Assembly (NCBI GenBank): GCA_965248905.1
Contig: CBDFKS010000007.1
Location: 558,001-622,000 of the forward strand
DNA length: 64,000 bases
From: CBDFKS01 sp965248905
GTDB lineage: Bacteria; Chloroflexota; Dehalococcoidia; Lucifugimonadales; JAGWBF01
Reading direction: 5' to 3'
Shown: piece after piece, positions 9,004 through 17,589 of the stretch
Numbering within the stretch: the stretch's first letter is position 1
How the letters are laid out: the number at the start of each line of letters is the position of its first letter
Position numbers and translations under genes: made by a program
Notes under the pieces: generated by a model
What the model was told of the DNA's origin: nothing
The model's database searches: none
The model's input: only the letters and a program-made list of their open reading frames with translations

Positions 9004-9732
9004 CTATCCCAGTACACGCTGCTTGATTATAGACTCGAAAATGAGCCTCCCATCGGTACCGCCCACAATTTCTTCACAGCAGCGCTCAGGATGAGGCATC
9101 ATACCCAATACATTGCCCCCTTGATTAACGATGCCAGCGATGTTGTTGACGGACCCATTGGGATTGGCCTCCGGAGTCCCTTCTCCCTCGGATGTGGAGT
9201 ATCGAAGAATAACCTGGCCTCGTTGCTCGAGCTGCTCTAGGGTGGACTGGTCCGCGAAGTAGTTACCCTCTCCATGGGATATGGGTATCCTCAACACCTG
9301 ACCGGCTTCACATGATGAAGTGAAGGGGGAGTCCGCCCGCTCGACCCGGAGGTTAGTCCACTGGCAGCGATACTGAAGATGGGAGTTACGCATCAGAACG
9401 CCGGGAAGCAGCCCGGACTCACAGAGAATCTGGAATCCGTTGCATATGCCAATCACCGGCCGACCGGATGCAGCGAAACTCTCTATGGCCGACATGATGG
9501 GAGAGAAACGGGCAATAGAGCCAGCCCTGAGGTAGTCACCGTAGGAGAAACCACCGGGGAGAACTATGCAGTCGAAGCGGCTGGAAAGATCCGTGGAGTC
9601 CTGGTGCCAGAGGTATTCAGCCTCTTGGCCCAACACATCTTTGACAACGTGAGAACAGTCGACATCACTCCACGTGCCAGGGAACACAACGATGCCGAAC
9701 CGTTTACTTCCTTGTGCAGGATCAGACACCAT
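9004..9732 (-). CDS. purQ: phosphoribosylformylglycinamidine synthase subunit PurQ (glutaminase)
   Basis: A 242-residue class I glutamine amidotransferase that supplies ammonia to PurL. The nucleophile Cys is in VIGICNGFQIL, the catalytic His and Glu are in MMPHPERC, and the N-terminal motif is VVFPGTWSDVDC. LPGGFSYGDYLRAG is the PurQ signature. It starts at ATG 9732, 40 bases downstream of rpsU, and purL follows at once. The protein is slightly longer than many PurQ proteins because of a short N-terminal extension. Confidence 0.96.
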   Translation of the reverse strand: MVSDPAQGSKRFGIVVFPGTWSDVDCSHVVKDVLGQEAEYLWHQDSTDLSSRFDCIVLPGGFSYGDYLRAGSIARFSPIMSAIESFAASGRPVIGICNGFQILCESGLLPGVLMRNSHLQYRCQWTNLRVERADSPFTSSCEAGQVLRIPISHGEGNYFADQSTLEQLEQRGQVILRYSTSEGEGTPEANPNGSVNNIAGIVNQGGNVLGMMPHPERCCEEIVGGTDGRLIFESIIKQRVLG

Positions 9733-9772
9733 TGTGTAGCGCCCCCACCTCCCGACACCAAACGTGGAGCAG

Positions 9773-9955
9773 CTAGCTGTTGCGCTTGCTCTTTCGGCGC
9801 TTGGCGGCTGCCTTTTTCTTTCGCCTTACACTAGGCGACTCGAAGTGTTGTCTGCGCCTGATTTCAGAGAGAATTCCATCTTGCTGGACCCTCTTATTGA
9901 ACCTTCTGAGCATGCTATCGAAGGTTTCACCTTCGGCAAGCCGTACGTCGGACAA
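9773..9955 (-). CDS. rpsU: 30S ribosomal protein S21
   Basis: A 60-residue basic protein. VRLAEGETFDSMLRRFNKRV is the S21 N-terminal signature, ILSEIRRRQHFESPSVRRK the middle, and a Lys/Arg-rich tail follows. S21 helps base pairing of mRNA with 16S rRNA during initiation. The start is TTG at 9955, preceded by AAGGGGGT six bases upstream. It leads the purQ-purL cluster, an unusual partner for rpsU. Confidence 0.95.
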   Translation of the reverse strand: MSDVRLAEGETFDSMLRRFNKRVQQDGILSEIRRRQHFESPSVRRKKKAAAKRRKSKRNS

Positions 9956-10095
9956 CCAGGACCCCCTTATTAATCGTGTTCAGGGTTTTCCATTCCTGAG
10001 TTATGAGTTAAAGGTATTATAAATTGCCTACAAAATAGTGTCAACTAAAACCAGACCGATGAGCTCTACAGTTAGCAGCCGGAACCGGGTTGGTC

Positions 10096-10782
10096 CTAAT
10101 GAGACCGCGATATGCCAGCCTTGAAACGGTATCCCACATTCCAAATGGTTTCTATGAAAGAATGATTGGCATCCTCGATCTTTGAGCGTAAGCGCCGCAC
10201 GTGTACGTCTACTGTCCTGGTACCTCCCAGGTAGTCGTACCTCCAGACTTGACTGAGCAAGTTCTCTCTTGTGTATACCTTTCCCGGGTTGGACGCGAGG
10301 AGCACCAGCAACTGATATTCCTTGTAGGTAAGGAAAACCTTGTTCCCTGCGAGGCTGACCTCATAGCGTTCCAGATCGATGAGGAGGTCACCAACCTTTA
10401 TGACTTCCCGGTCCTGGGGGCCTCTTATCCGAAAGATAGCCTGGCTTACACGGGCTAACAGCTCGTCAGAACGCAAGGGTTGGAGGATAAAGTCGTCCAG
10501 ATCTAAGGAAGGGTTATAGTCGACGAGGTTTCGCTCCGACACCACGGCCACCACGGGGAGGCCGAGCTCATGGCTGGAAGACGCCATGTCTCGGGCCTTT
10601 TCGCCCCTTAAACTGTCCAGGTCGAGCAAAACTGCATCCGGTTTCACTTCTTGATTTCCATTCACAGACCGAATGGCCTCTAGCCCCGTTGCCACGTCGT
10701 AGGTGATACCTTTGACAGATGGTACCCATGGCAGAGCAGAGCCATTAATGTTACGGTCCGTTAGTATCAATATATGGTACAC
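10096..10782 (-). CDS. OmpR-type response regulator with atypical receiver domain
   Basis: A 228-residue protein with a receiver domain (residues 1-115) and a C-terminal winged helix (about 130-222) ending in VDVHVRRLRSKIED and TIWNVGYRF, typical of OmpR/PhoB DNA-binding domains. The presumed phospho-acceptor is Asp54 in AVLLDLD. The acidic pair at the start of the receiver is reduced to one Asp (LILTDRN), and the invariant switch Lys is Gln in ILQPL. Phosphorylation control may therefore be altered or absent. No histidine kinase is next to it. Targets are unknown. Confidence 0.9.
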   Translation of the reverse strand: MYHILILTDRNINGSALPWVPSVKGITYDVATGLEAIRSVNGNQEVKPDAVLLDLDSLRGEKARDMASSSHELGLPVVAVVSERNLVDYNPSLDLDDFILQPLRSDELLARVSQAIFRIRGPQDREVIKVGDLLIDLERYEVSLAGNKVFLTYKEYQLLVLLASNPGKVYTRENLLSQVWRYDYLGGTRTVDVHVRRLRSKIEDANHSFIETIWNVGYRFKAGISRSH

Positions 10783-10992
10783 GGCTGCGGCTCAAACCCA
10801 CGTTAACATTAGTTGAGGTAGTATATCAAAGGTTAGGTCAAAATTCACTAAGGGTAATACGGGCCTGGGATTAGGTTTCATTGACGGCCTACTCAGTGCG
10901 AGATATGATGGCTTTGTTTCGTTGCTCCGATCCAACGGGGCAGCTACAACAACGAGCTAAGATTAACATAGAGATTGGCGGAGGATTTCGAT

Positions 10993-11787
10993 ATGAGCAC
11001 AAAGACCCTGCCACGACATGCTAACGAAATTCGGAAGCTAATTCGATCGGGAGAGTGGACCGGGCCTACCGCAGGAGCGGCCTTGGGATATGTGCAGGCC
11101 AATCTGGCTATTCTGCCACGGGACCTGGCCTTCGATTTCCTCCTTTTCTGTCAGCGCAACCCCAAGCCATGCCCACTGCTCGAAGTCATAGATGCAGGAC
11201 AGTTCGAGCCCAAACAGATGGCTCCTGGGGCAGACATCCGCACCGATATCCCGGGGTACCGGGTTTTTCGAGATGGCGAGATGGTAGGAGAGGAGCAGGA
11301 CATCCTTTCTTTGTGGAGAGATGACCTGGTGTCCTTTCTCTTGGGATGCAGCTTCTCCTTCGAGTCGGCGATGTTGAACGCGGGGATTCCTCTACGCCAC
11401 GTGGAACAAGAGAAGAACGTTTCCATGCATGTTACCAACATCGAAACCACTCCGGCGGGGGTCTTCTCCGGCCCTATGGTGATGAGTATGCGGCCTATCA
11501 AGCGAAGTCAGATAGTTCGTGCCGTACAGGTCACCTCACGCTTCCCAATAACCCACGGAGCACCGATGCATATAGGCGATCCCCACGCCATCGGTGTTAA
11601 GGACATCACACGGCCCGAGTATGGAGACCCCACCGAGATAAGAGAAGGGGAAACACCCGTTTTTTGGGCCTGCGGAGTGACTCCTCAAGAGGTGGCGCTC
11701 AGGTGTAAGCCATCTCTGATGATTACCCACTCTCCCGGCCACATGTTCATTACAGACTTGCGAGATGAGGACCTCGCAGTACTATAG
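10993..11787 (+). CDS. D-glutamate cyclase N-terminal-type protein (DUF1445, putative hydro-lyase)
   Basis: A 264-residue protein of the PF07286 family, matching the N-terminal half of mammalian mitochondrial D-glutamate cyclase. Family-typical segments are SGEWTGPTAGAALGYVQANL, CQRNPKPCPLLEV, DIRTDIPGYRVFRDG, FLLGCSFSFESAML, GPMVMSMRP and ITHGAPMHIGDP, ending in THSPGHMFITD. The annotated family reaction is conversion of D-glutamate to 5-oxo-D-proline, but bacterial members are mostly uncharacterised. ATG 10993 has GGAGG eight bases upstream; an upstream TTG at 10975 is in frame but lacks a site. A DUF4392 gene follows 17 bases later. Confidence 0.88.
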   Translation: MSTKTLPRHANEIRKLIRSGEWTGPTAGAALGYVQANLAILPRDLAFDFLLFCQRNPKPCPLLEVIDAGQFEPKQMAPGADIRTDIPGYRVFRDGEMVGEEQDILSLWRDDLVSFLLGCSFSFESAMLNAGIPLRHVEQEKNVSMHVTNIETTPAGVFSGPMVMSMRPIKRSQIVRAVQVTSRFPITHGAPMHIGDPHAIGVKDITRPEYGDPTEIREGETPVFWACGVTPQEVALRCKPSLMITHSPGHMFITDLRDEDLAVL

Positions 11788-11804
11788 TAAGCTATAAATA
11801 GCAG

Positions 11805-12671
11805 ATGGCTACTGCGCTGAGTATAGAAGATATCATCCTACGGAATGATCAGCGGGGCGTCGCTGCTCTACGTTCTCACCTCAGCCCCGACTACTGTGAC
11901 CGGGCCGCTAGGTTCGCCTACTCTCATCTGGGTACCGTCCTCATCGCTACGGGCTTCTATATTTCCGCAGCCAGGGCGCCCGAGGCTGACGGGCCTCCCG
12001 GAGCGTTAGCCTTGGGAAGGGCATTAGAGTCTCTGGGTGGACAGGTATATTACGTCAGCGATTCGTACACGATTCCAGTTCTTAGGCCATTCGTGCGGTC
12101 GAATAGCCAGTTAATTGAGTTCCCCATTACTGACGATAATGAGAGCAAGCTATTCACTTCCGATCTCTTGGAGAGGCTGGACCCATCTCTGCTCATATCG
12201 ATTGAGCGATGCGGTCTCACGAAGGATGGAGCCTACCTCAACATGAGAGGTAGCGACATATCCGCTCAGACAGCCAGGATCGACCACCTGTTTTGGCAAC
12301 ATCAACATACAATTGGTATTGGGGACGGTGGCAACGAGATTGGCATGGGTAACCTGGCTAGTGTAATTCCAAGCGTCCCTAATCTGCCGAGTGATCCATC
12401 CACCACCACCACAACTCATCTGGTTATTTCGAGCACGTCCAACTGGGGAGGATATGGCCTGGTGGCAGCGCTTTCCCGGCTGGCGGGCCGAAATCTGCTG
12501 CCCCAATTGAATGAGGAAGCGGGGCTGGTCCGGGAGATGATAGACCTCGGAGCGGTGGACGGTGTTCTGGGAACACACCAATATTCGGTAGACTCGATGA
12601 GTGTGGAGGAACATGGGCAGGCCCTCTCTCTTCTGCACAACCTATTGGTGGAAGAAGGCATTCCCGCCTGA
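11805..12671 (+). CDS. D-glutamate cyclase C-terminal-type protein (DUF4392)
   Basis: A 288-residue protein corresponding to the C-terminal half of D-glutamate cyclase (DUF4392). Characteristic segments are TGFYISAARAPEADGPPGA, SIERCGLTKDGAYLNMRG and the glycine-rich GIGDGGNEIGMG, with a late VDSMSVEEH. It starts 17 bases after the DUF1445 gene, so the two halves of the eukaryotic fusion are encoded as adjacent separate genes. They probably act together on D-glutamate or a related compound. The downstream oxidoreductase is convergent. Confidence 0.87.
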   Translation: MATALSIEDIILRNDQRGVAALRSHLSPDYCDRAARFAYSHLGTVLIATGFYISAARAPEADGPPGALALGRALESLGGQVYYVSDSYTIPVLRPFVRSNSQLIEFPITDDNESKLFTSDLLERLDPSLLISIERCGLTKDGAYLNMRGSDISAQTARIDHLFWQHQHTIGIGDGGNEIGMGNLASVIPSVPNLPSDPSTTTTTHLVISSTSNWGGYGLVAALSRLAGRNLLPQLNEEAGLVREMIDLGAVDGVLGTHQYSVDSMSVEEHGQALSLLHNLLVEEGIPA

Positions 12672-12693
12672 AGCTCTGTTCCTGGTGTCTGCG

Positions 12694-13593
12694 CTACCGC
12701 GTCTTCTTATTCGGTACCTGGAACCCCGCCTTCTCCTCGATGGGAAGCACCACACTGGACACATCAAGCTCACCCATTCCATTGTCCGAGGCCTCGAAGA
12801 ATATCTCTGCTGTCTGGTCTCCCAGTGGCAGTGGGCACCCAATCTGCTTGGCGAAGTCTCGCACCAGCCCGATATCCTTCACATATAACTTCACAGGAGC
12901 TCTGGCGTCCGCAAAGCTTCTATCCATCATTACCGGCCCGTTTCTGGAGAGCATAAAGCTGGTACCCCAACTGGACCCCAATATGTCGAGGATCACCTGA
13001 GGGTCCGCGCCTGCCTTGGTTCCGAGGAGCAGTGCCTCGGCAGCCACCTGAGAATGGACACAGCAGAGAAGCTGGTTCAGCAGTTTGATCACACTACCCG
13101 AGCCCGTGTCTCCGACGTGTCTTATATTCTGTCCGTAGGACTCGAACACTGGCCGAACATTTTCAAAGGCAGCGGAATCCCCGCCAACCATGATGGTTAG
13201 AGTTCCGCTGGCCGCTCGCTCAATGCCACCGCTGATGGGAGCGTCCAGAAAGGTCGCTCCCATCGATTTTGTCGCTTCGGCAATCTGATTAGAGGTGGAG
13301 GGAGAGACTGTGCTGTGGTCCACCAGAATCTGGCCAGGCCGGGCTGTCTGTACAATGCCCTTTTTATCGAGGAACACGCTCTCGACCGTTGGTACGTCAG
13401 GCAGACAGGTAAGAACGACGTCACAAGCCTCGGTTACTTCAGCGGGCGAGTAAGCAGGGTGGGCACCCAGCTTAGCCAGCTCCTCTACCTTGCCCTGACT
13501 CCTGTTGTGCACCGTTAGATCGTATCCTGCGTTCAGCAAACACCGTGACATGGGCATACCCATCCTGCCCAGGCCAATGAATCCGACCTTCAT
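12694..13593 (-). CDS. NAD(P)-dependent beta-hydroxyacid dehydrogenase (3-hydroxyisobutyrate dehydrogenase family)
   Basis: A 299-residue enzyme of normal length. The N-terminal Rossmann motif is GFIGLGRMGMPMSR, followed by DHSTVSPSTSNQIA and the substrate-binding signature FLDAPISGG. The catalytic Lys lies in GSGSVIKLLNQ. HNRSQGK after the second strand suggests NADP(H) preference through Arg, an inference. Such enzymes oxidise 3-hydroxyisobutyrate, tartronate semialdehyde-type or 4-hydroxybutyrate substrates. The start ATG 13593 has GGAGG just upstream. The substrate cannot be set from context. Confidence 0.9.
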   Translation of the reverse strand: MKVGFIGLGRMGMPMSRCLLNAGYDLTVHNRSQGKVEELAKLGAHPAYSPAEVTEACDVVLTCLPDVPTVESVFLDKKGIVQTARPGQILVDHSTVSPSTSNQIAEATKSMGATFLDAPISGGIERAASGTLTIMVGGDSAAFENVRPVFESYGQNIRHVGDTGSGSVIKLLNQLLCCVHSQVAAEALLLGTKAGADPQVILDILGSSWGTSFMLSRNGPVMMDRSFADARAPVKLYVKDIGLVRDFAKQIGCPLPLGDQTAEIFFEASDNGMGELDVSSVVLPIEEKAGFQVPNKKTR

Positions 13594-13722
13594 GTTTACC
13601 TCCTACTCTTTTTAAATGTGCGGCAATGATTTCACTAGCCAATAAGCTTGCCAACAGTCATCGTGGTTGACAAACAGCATCTCCTGAGAGCGCGTGATTG
13701 CTATCTGTAAGGGCCCGTTATT

Positions 13723-13800
13723 TTACAGGAAGTCCGAAGGCTCTCGACGTTCGCCGACTGAATCGAAATGCCGATCATAACTAACGATTGGAACTTTCAT
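13723..13800 (-). pseudogene. 3' remnant of a PIN-domain (VapC-type) toxin gene
   Basis: In the frame starting at the ATG complementary to 13798-13800, the peptide reads IVSYDRHFDSVGERREPSDF before a stop at 13723-13725. This matches the conserved C-terminal end of PIN toxins that pair with DUF104-type antitoxins. The N-terminal and catalytic acidic residues of the toxin are absent. The fragment overlaps the last codons of the antitoxin gene in another frame. The simplest reading is one deletion that removed most of the toxin and joined the antitoxin end to the toxin tail. Confidence 0.7.
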
Positions 13801-13975
13801 TCACTTTGTGCTGGAGTGTAACGCTGTCCTCTTTTACATCCTGAAGGATTCCCAGAAAAGATCGGAAAGGCGGAATAACCAATAAAGTAACTTCAGTTCC
13901 CTCAGGCAAGTCTAACTGATGCTCCGGCTTAAGCACCTTTCCTTCATATTTCGCTTTTATTCGGTGGTATCTCAT
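13781..13975 (-). CDS. DUF104 (AF2212-like) antitoxin, C-terminus altered, orphan
   Basis: A 64-residue protein. RIKAKYEGKVLKPEHQLDL then LPEGTEVTLLVIPP is the DUF104/AF2212 antitoxin pattern, and FRSFLGILQDVKEDSVTLQH is the usual C-terminal region. The last residues, NESSNR, are not family-like and lie where the toxin remnant begins, so the gene end appears created by a deletion. With no intact toxin downstream it is probably a relic. Confidence 0.75.
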   Translation of the reverse strand: MRYHRIKAKYEGKVLKPEHQLDLPEGTEVTLLVIPPFRSFLGILQDVKEDSVTLQHKVNESSNR

Positions 13976-14036
13976 AATTCACTCTTCATCAATATTTTAT
14001 ATGTCCATGATTTGTATATCACTACGCCACTCTTGT

Positions 14037-15890
14037 CTAAACTAGATCCTTCAGAGCCTCCACGAGCGGTGGCAAGTAAGTCTGCCAGTCGCCCACGATG
14101 CTATAATCGGCGGCCTGCAGAATGGGCGAACGGCGAGGATTGGGGTTGTTGTTGATGGCCACGATAGTGCCCGCCTTCTGGACTCCCACCATGTGGTTGA
14201 AGTCACCCCGCACTCCCACTGCGATATATAAGTCGGGTGCGATGGCCCGCCCGGTTAGCCCCACCTGGACCTGCTTCGGGAGCCAGCCGGCATCGGTCAC
14301 GTTACGAGTGGCGGCCACCGTTGCTCCGATCGACTCTGCCAGCTTGTGAATGGCCGGCAGATTTTCGGGTCCTCCGATACCCATCCCCACCGCCATCACC
14401 ACCTTGGCGACTTCCAGCTCTAGACCTCGACTGTCCTCTTGGGTATGGACCTTTAGCACTTTTATATCCGGCTTACCGGAGTTCTTAACTTCGATAGTTG
14501 CCACAGATGGGCTCTGAGACCAGTCCGGCTCAACAAGTGTGAGGAGTCCGGGTCGTAGGGTTACCATGTATGGTCGGGTTTTGGACAGAATGGGCGCAAC
14601 TACGTTTCCTCCCAGGGCCGGCTTGAGCTGGACTAGGTCTCCACTATCATTTATCTCCAGCTCTATACAGTCACCGGTAAGGCCCAACCCCAGTCTAGCT
14701 GCTACCCTCGATGCCAGGTCCCGGCCATTGGCTGTGGCGGCGAATAGGACCGAATATGGAACTTGTGCTTCAATGGCATTAGCTAGAGTCTCTGTGCTGG
14801 CTGATGCGGTGATATGGCCCAGTCCCGGACCATCTAGTACGAGCACCCTGTCCGCTCCATGGGCCGTTAAGACTTTAGTGTCATCCGTGTCAACGGGTCC
14901 TATTAGGATCGTTGTGACCTCACAGCGTCTGTGTTCAGCTAGGTCCCGCGCCTTACCCAAAAGCTCCAGCGTGACTTTGCGCAGGCCTGGGCTGTGTGCC
15001 GTCGAAGGGCCCGTTTTCAGTCTCTCGGCCACTACCCAGATTCCACTTTCTTTACTCTCTGGATACCGTGACCAGGCCTTCAGGCTAGTATGAGATGGTG
15101 TCGTCTGACTTGCGCCTTTAAGCCCCTCGATTACTCTCTGGACCGCTAACTGAGGATCGGGCTCTTCGATTACGATGCCCAGGCGTTGGGGTTCTACCAG
15201 GCGGATATCCGCCACCCAGGTGGGGGACCCCATTGCACCGAATATGGAAACATCAGTCGAAAGCTGGGCTGCAGTGACCTCATCGATAACGGGGTCCTCT
15301 CTGGCAGACTCCATCTCCTGTCGCGATGGCCATCTCTCAGCTATGATACCTTCGGTAACCGCTATCAGACCGGGTAAAGGGCACTCGATCAGCTCATAGC
15401 CCTCATCAGTCACCCGTTCCACCAGCATACTTTCATGACCTTGGCTATGTTCCAGCTTCCGTACATTGCCGACATAAGGGAGATGAAGCAGCTGGGCGAT
15501 TTCGGGTCCCACCTGACCTGTCTCGGAGTCGGTGCTGTTTCGTCCGCAGAGAATGAGGTCGTACTCGTCCCGCTCCAATGCCAGGGCCAGACTCCGGGCA
15601 GTAGCCAGAGTATCGGAGCCAGCCATTGCCTTATCAGTGAGGTGAACAGCTCGGTCAGCTCCCAGGGCAAGGCACTGGGTTAGGCCGTCTCGCGCTTGAG
15701 GCGGTCCCATGGTAATGGCCACCACTTCTCCCCCTACCTCTTCTCGGAGCTTTACAGCCCGGCCCACGGCAAGCAGGTCGAAGCTGTTTATCTCCTGGGG
15801 GACCCCTTCCCGCACTATGGTCTTGGTCTCGTGGTCGAACTGAATGCGGGATAGGACGGGTACCTGTTTTACGCATACGGCTATCTTCAT
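14037..15890 (-). CDS. electron transfer flavoprotein, fused beta and alpha subunits (EtfB-EtfA)
   Basis: A 617-residue single chain. Residues about 1-255 are EtfB: MKIAVCVKQVP, EINSFDLLAVGRAVKLRE, ALGADRAVHL and LCGRNSTDSETGQVGPEIA. Residues about 275-617 are EtfA: GIWVVAE, KVLTAHGADRVLVL, FAATANGRDLASRVAARLG, then the FAD-binding part with VVMAVGMGIGGPENL, VAATRNVTDAGWLPKQVQVG and GVRGDFNHMVGVQKAGTIVA. ETF carries electrons from acyl-CoA or other flavin dehydrogenases to the quinone pool. The subunits are normally separate genes. The linker at about 255-275 is hydrophilic and has no stop or frameshift. No ETF-quinone oxidoreductase is adjacent. Confidence 0.93.
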   Translation of the reverse strand: MKIAVCVKQVPVLSRIQFDHETKTIVREGVPQEINSFDLLAVGRAVKLREEVGGEVVAITMGPPQARDGLTQCLALGADRAVHLTDKAMAGSDTLATARSLALALERDEYDLILCGRNSTDSETGQVGPEIAQLLHLPYVGNVRKLEHSQGHESMLVERVTDEGYELIECPLPGLIAVTEGIIAERWPSRQEMESAREDPVIDEVTAAQLSTDVSIFGAMGSPTWVADIRLVEPQRLGIVIEEPDPQLAVQRVIEGLKGASQTTPSHTSLKAWSRYPESKESGIWVVAERLKTGPSTAHSPGLRKVTLELLGKARDLAEHRRCEVTTILIGPVDTDDTKVLTAHGADRVLVLDGPGLGHITASASTETLANAIEAQVPYSVLFAATANGRDLASRVAARLGLGLTGDCIELEINDSGDLVQLKPALGGNVVAPILSKTRPYMVTLRPGLLTLVEPDWSQSPSVATIEVKNSGKPDIKVLKVHTQEDSRGLELEVAKVVMAVGMGIGGPENLPAIHKLAESIGATVAATRNVTDAGWLPKQVQVGLTGRAIAPDLYIAVGVRGDFNHMVGVQKAGTIVAINNNPNPRRSPILQAADYSIVGDWQTYLPPLVEALKDLV

Positions 15891-15951
15891 CGACTTCTTC
15901 TGTTCATCTCTAACTCATTTAACTCAGGCGTTTTCTATGGATCAAGGAATG

Positions 15952-17340
15952 TTAACTGGGACTCTGCTGGATTATCGTCTCCTCTGTCATACTATGGTAT
16001 AGCTCATTCAAGCATGGGCTCAGGGTTACGTCATAGCGAGGTGGCTCATGGAGCGCCTTAAAGCGTTCTTCAAGGTAAGCGAACTCGTCTTCGAACTTTC
16101 CCCTTATCTCCCCCAGGGATGGATGGGGCAGTGTTATCTTGCCTCCCCCCATCGCCTTGGCTAAGAGGGGTATCGGCGTTGTTGACTTGAGACCGTCGCG
16201 TTCTGCACTGTCCAGGTGTTCATCTCTTAATGTGATGGTATCCATTTTGAACATGCCGTCACCATTTATGGTGCGCACAACTTGCTTTGCGTCAGGCAGG
16301 GATACTTTATCAGTGCTCAGCTTAAGCACCGGCCGGCCATCGTATCTTACCAGCTTATAGGCCATGTCAGACCAAGGGGCATCGCTGGATACTCCCATTT
16401 TCGTACCGATCCCGAAGCTATCGATTGGTGCTCCAGAGCCAACCAGCTCGTCCACATCGAACTCATCCAGGCCGCCGGTGGCCACTATCCTCACTTGCAG
16501 TAATCCCGCCTGGTCCAGGATAGCGCGAACTTCCCTGCTTAGCAGGTTAATGTCTCCACTGTCCAACCTTACGGCCCGTAGTTGGTGCCCTCTGGCCTCC
16601 ATCTCCTTGGCGACAGTGACTGCATTTTTCGCTCCAGATATGGTGTCGTAGGTATCAATGAGTAAAATACACCTCTCCGGGAAGCTTGATGCGAATGCTC
16701 TGAAGGCGTCCAGCTCTGATTCATAGCTAGTAATGAAAGAGTGGGCCATCGTGCCGCTTAAGGGCATACTGTATTTTTTCCCAGCCAGCACGTTGCTGGT
16801 GGCTTGAAAGCCCGCGATATAGCTGGCCCTGGCGACCTTCAATCCAGCGTCGGTGCCGTGGGTACGGCGTGAGGCAAAGTCTACCAAAGCTTTACCCTTG
16901 GCCGCCCAAATGCATCTAGCCGCCTTGGTGGCTATGAGGCTCTGAAGGTTGATCTGATTGATGATGTAGGTCTCCACTATTTGCGCTTCTATAATGGGGC
17001 CGGTGATCTCCAGAATGGGCTCATCGGTAAAGAAGATTCCGCCCTCAGGCATTGCCCACACATTTCCGGTGAACCTCAAATCTGAAAGATAGGCCAGGAA
17101 GTCGGGCGAGAAGATGCCGGTGGACCGCAGGTAATCCATGGAATCTTTGGAGAAGTGTAAGGTCTGGAGATACGTGAGAACATCCTCAAGGCCCGCGGCT
17201 ACAAAGTAGGAGCGGTTGGGCGGATAGCTCCGGATAAACAGACTGAATGTTGCAGACGCGAACATCCCATGTTCAAAGTAGCTCTGGGCCATCGTGAGCT
17301 CGTACAGGTCAGTGAACAGGCTCAGGTCTTGGGCCTTCAT
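15952..17340 (-). CDS. pncB: nicotinate phosphoribosyltransferase
   Basis: A 462-residue enzyme that makes nicotinate mononucleotide from nicotinate and PRPP, the first step of the Preiss-Handler NAD salvage route. DLYELTMAQSYFEHG is the N-terminal signature. ASRRTHGTDAGLKVARAS, the ILLIDTYDT phosphate-binding region and VRLDSGDINLLSREVRAILD follow. GAPIDSFGIGTKMGVS is the second phosphate-binding loop. The length and the C-terminal region match the bacterial PncB2-like group. The start ATG 17340 has a GGAGGAGTC site upstream. Confidence 0.95.
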   Translation of the reverse strand: MKAQDLSLFTDLYELTMAQSYFEHGMFASATFSLFIRSYPPNRSYFVAAGLEDVLTYLQTLHFSKDSMDYLRSTGIFSPDFLAYLSDLRFTGNVWAMPEGGIFFTDEPILEITGPIIEAQIVETYIINQINLQSLIATKAARCIWAAKGKALVDFASRRTHGTDAGLKVARASYIAGFQATSNVLAGKKYSMPLSGTMAHSFITSYESELDAFRAFASSFPERCILLIDTYDTISGAKNAVTVAKEMEARGHQLRAVRLDSGDINLLSREVRAILDQAGLLQVRIVATGGLDEFDVDELVGSGAPIDSFGIGTKMGVSSDAPWSDMAYKLVRYDGRPVLKLSTDKVSLPDAKQVVRTINGDGMFKMDTITLRDEHLDSAERDGLKSTTPIPLLAKAMGGGKITLPHPSLGEIRGKFEDEFAYLEERFKALHEPPRYDVTLSPCLNELYHSMTEETIIQQSPS

Positions 17341-17589
17341 TCAAGAAGACTCCTCCCAGGCCATTGATGGGAGAGTATTGATTGTGCGGTACAGCTTCGT
17401 AACATGGGCTGTGGAGATGTCCATGTGTCCAACACCATCATTATGTTTGGATGGCTGTGGCCTGTCAATCCAGAGTTCGGAGGCCACTCTTACAAATGTC
17501 GTTGACTTATTTAGATGCTAGGCCGTACCATGTAGCAAGTCCAACCTATCGAAGGAAGGTATCATGGGCAGGAAAAGATTCTGGATTCC
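17341..17589. other. intergenic region upstream of pncB, no gene seen
   Basis: The stretch runs from the divergent pncB start to the MITE-like element. I find no open frame with codon structure, no tRNA and no strong terminator. It should carry the pncB promoter on the minus strand. Confidence 0.6.
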
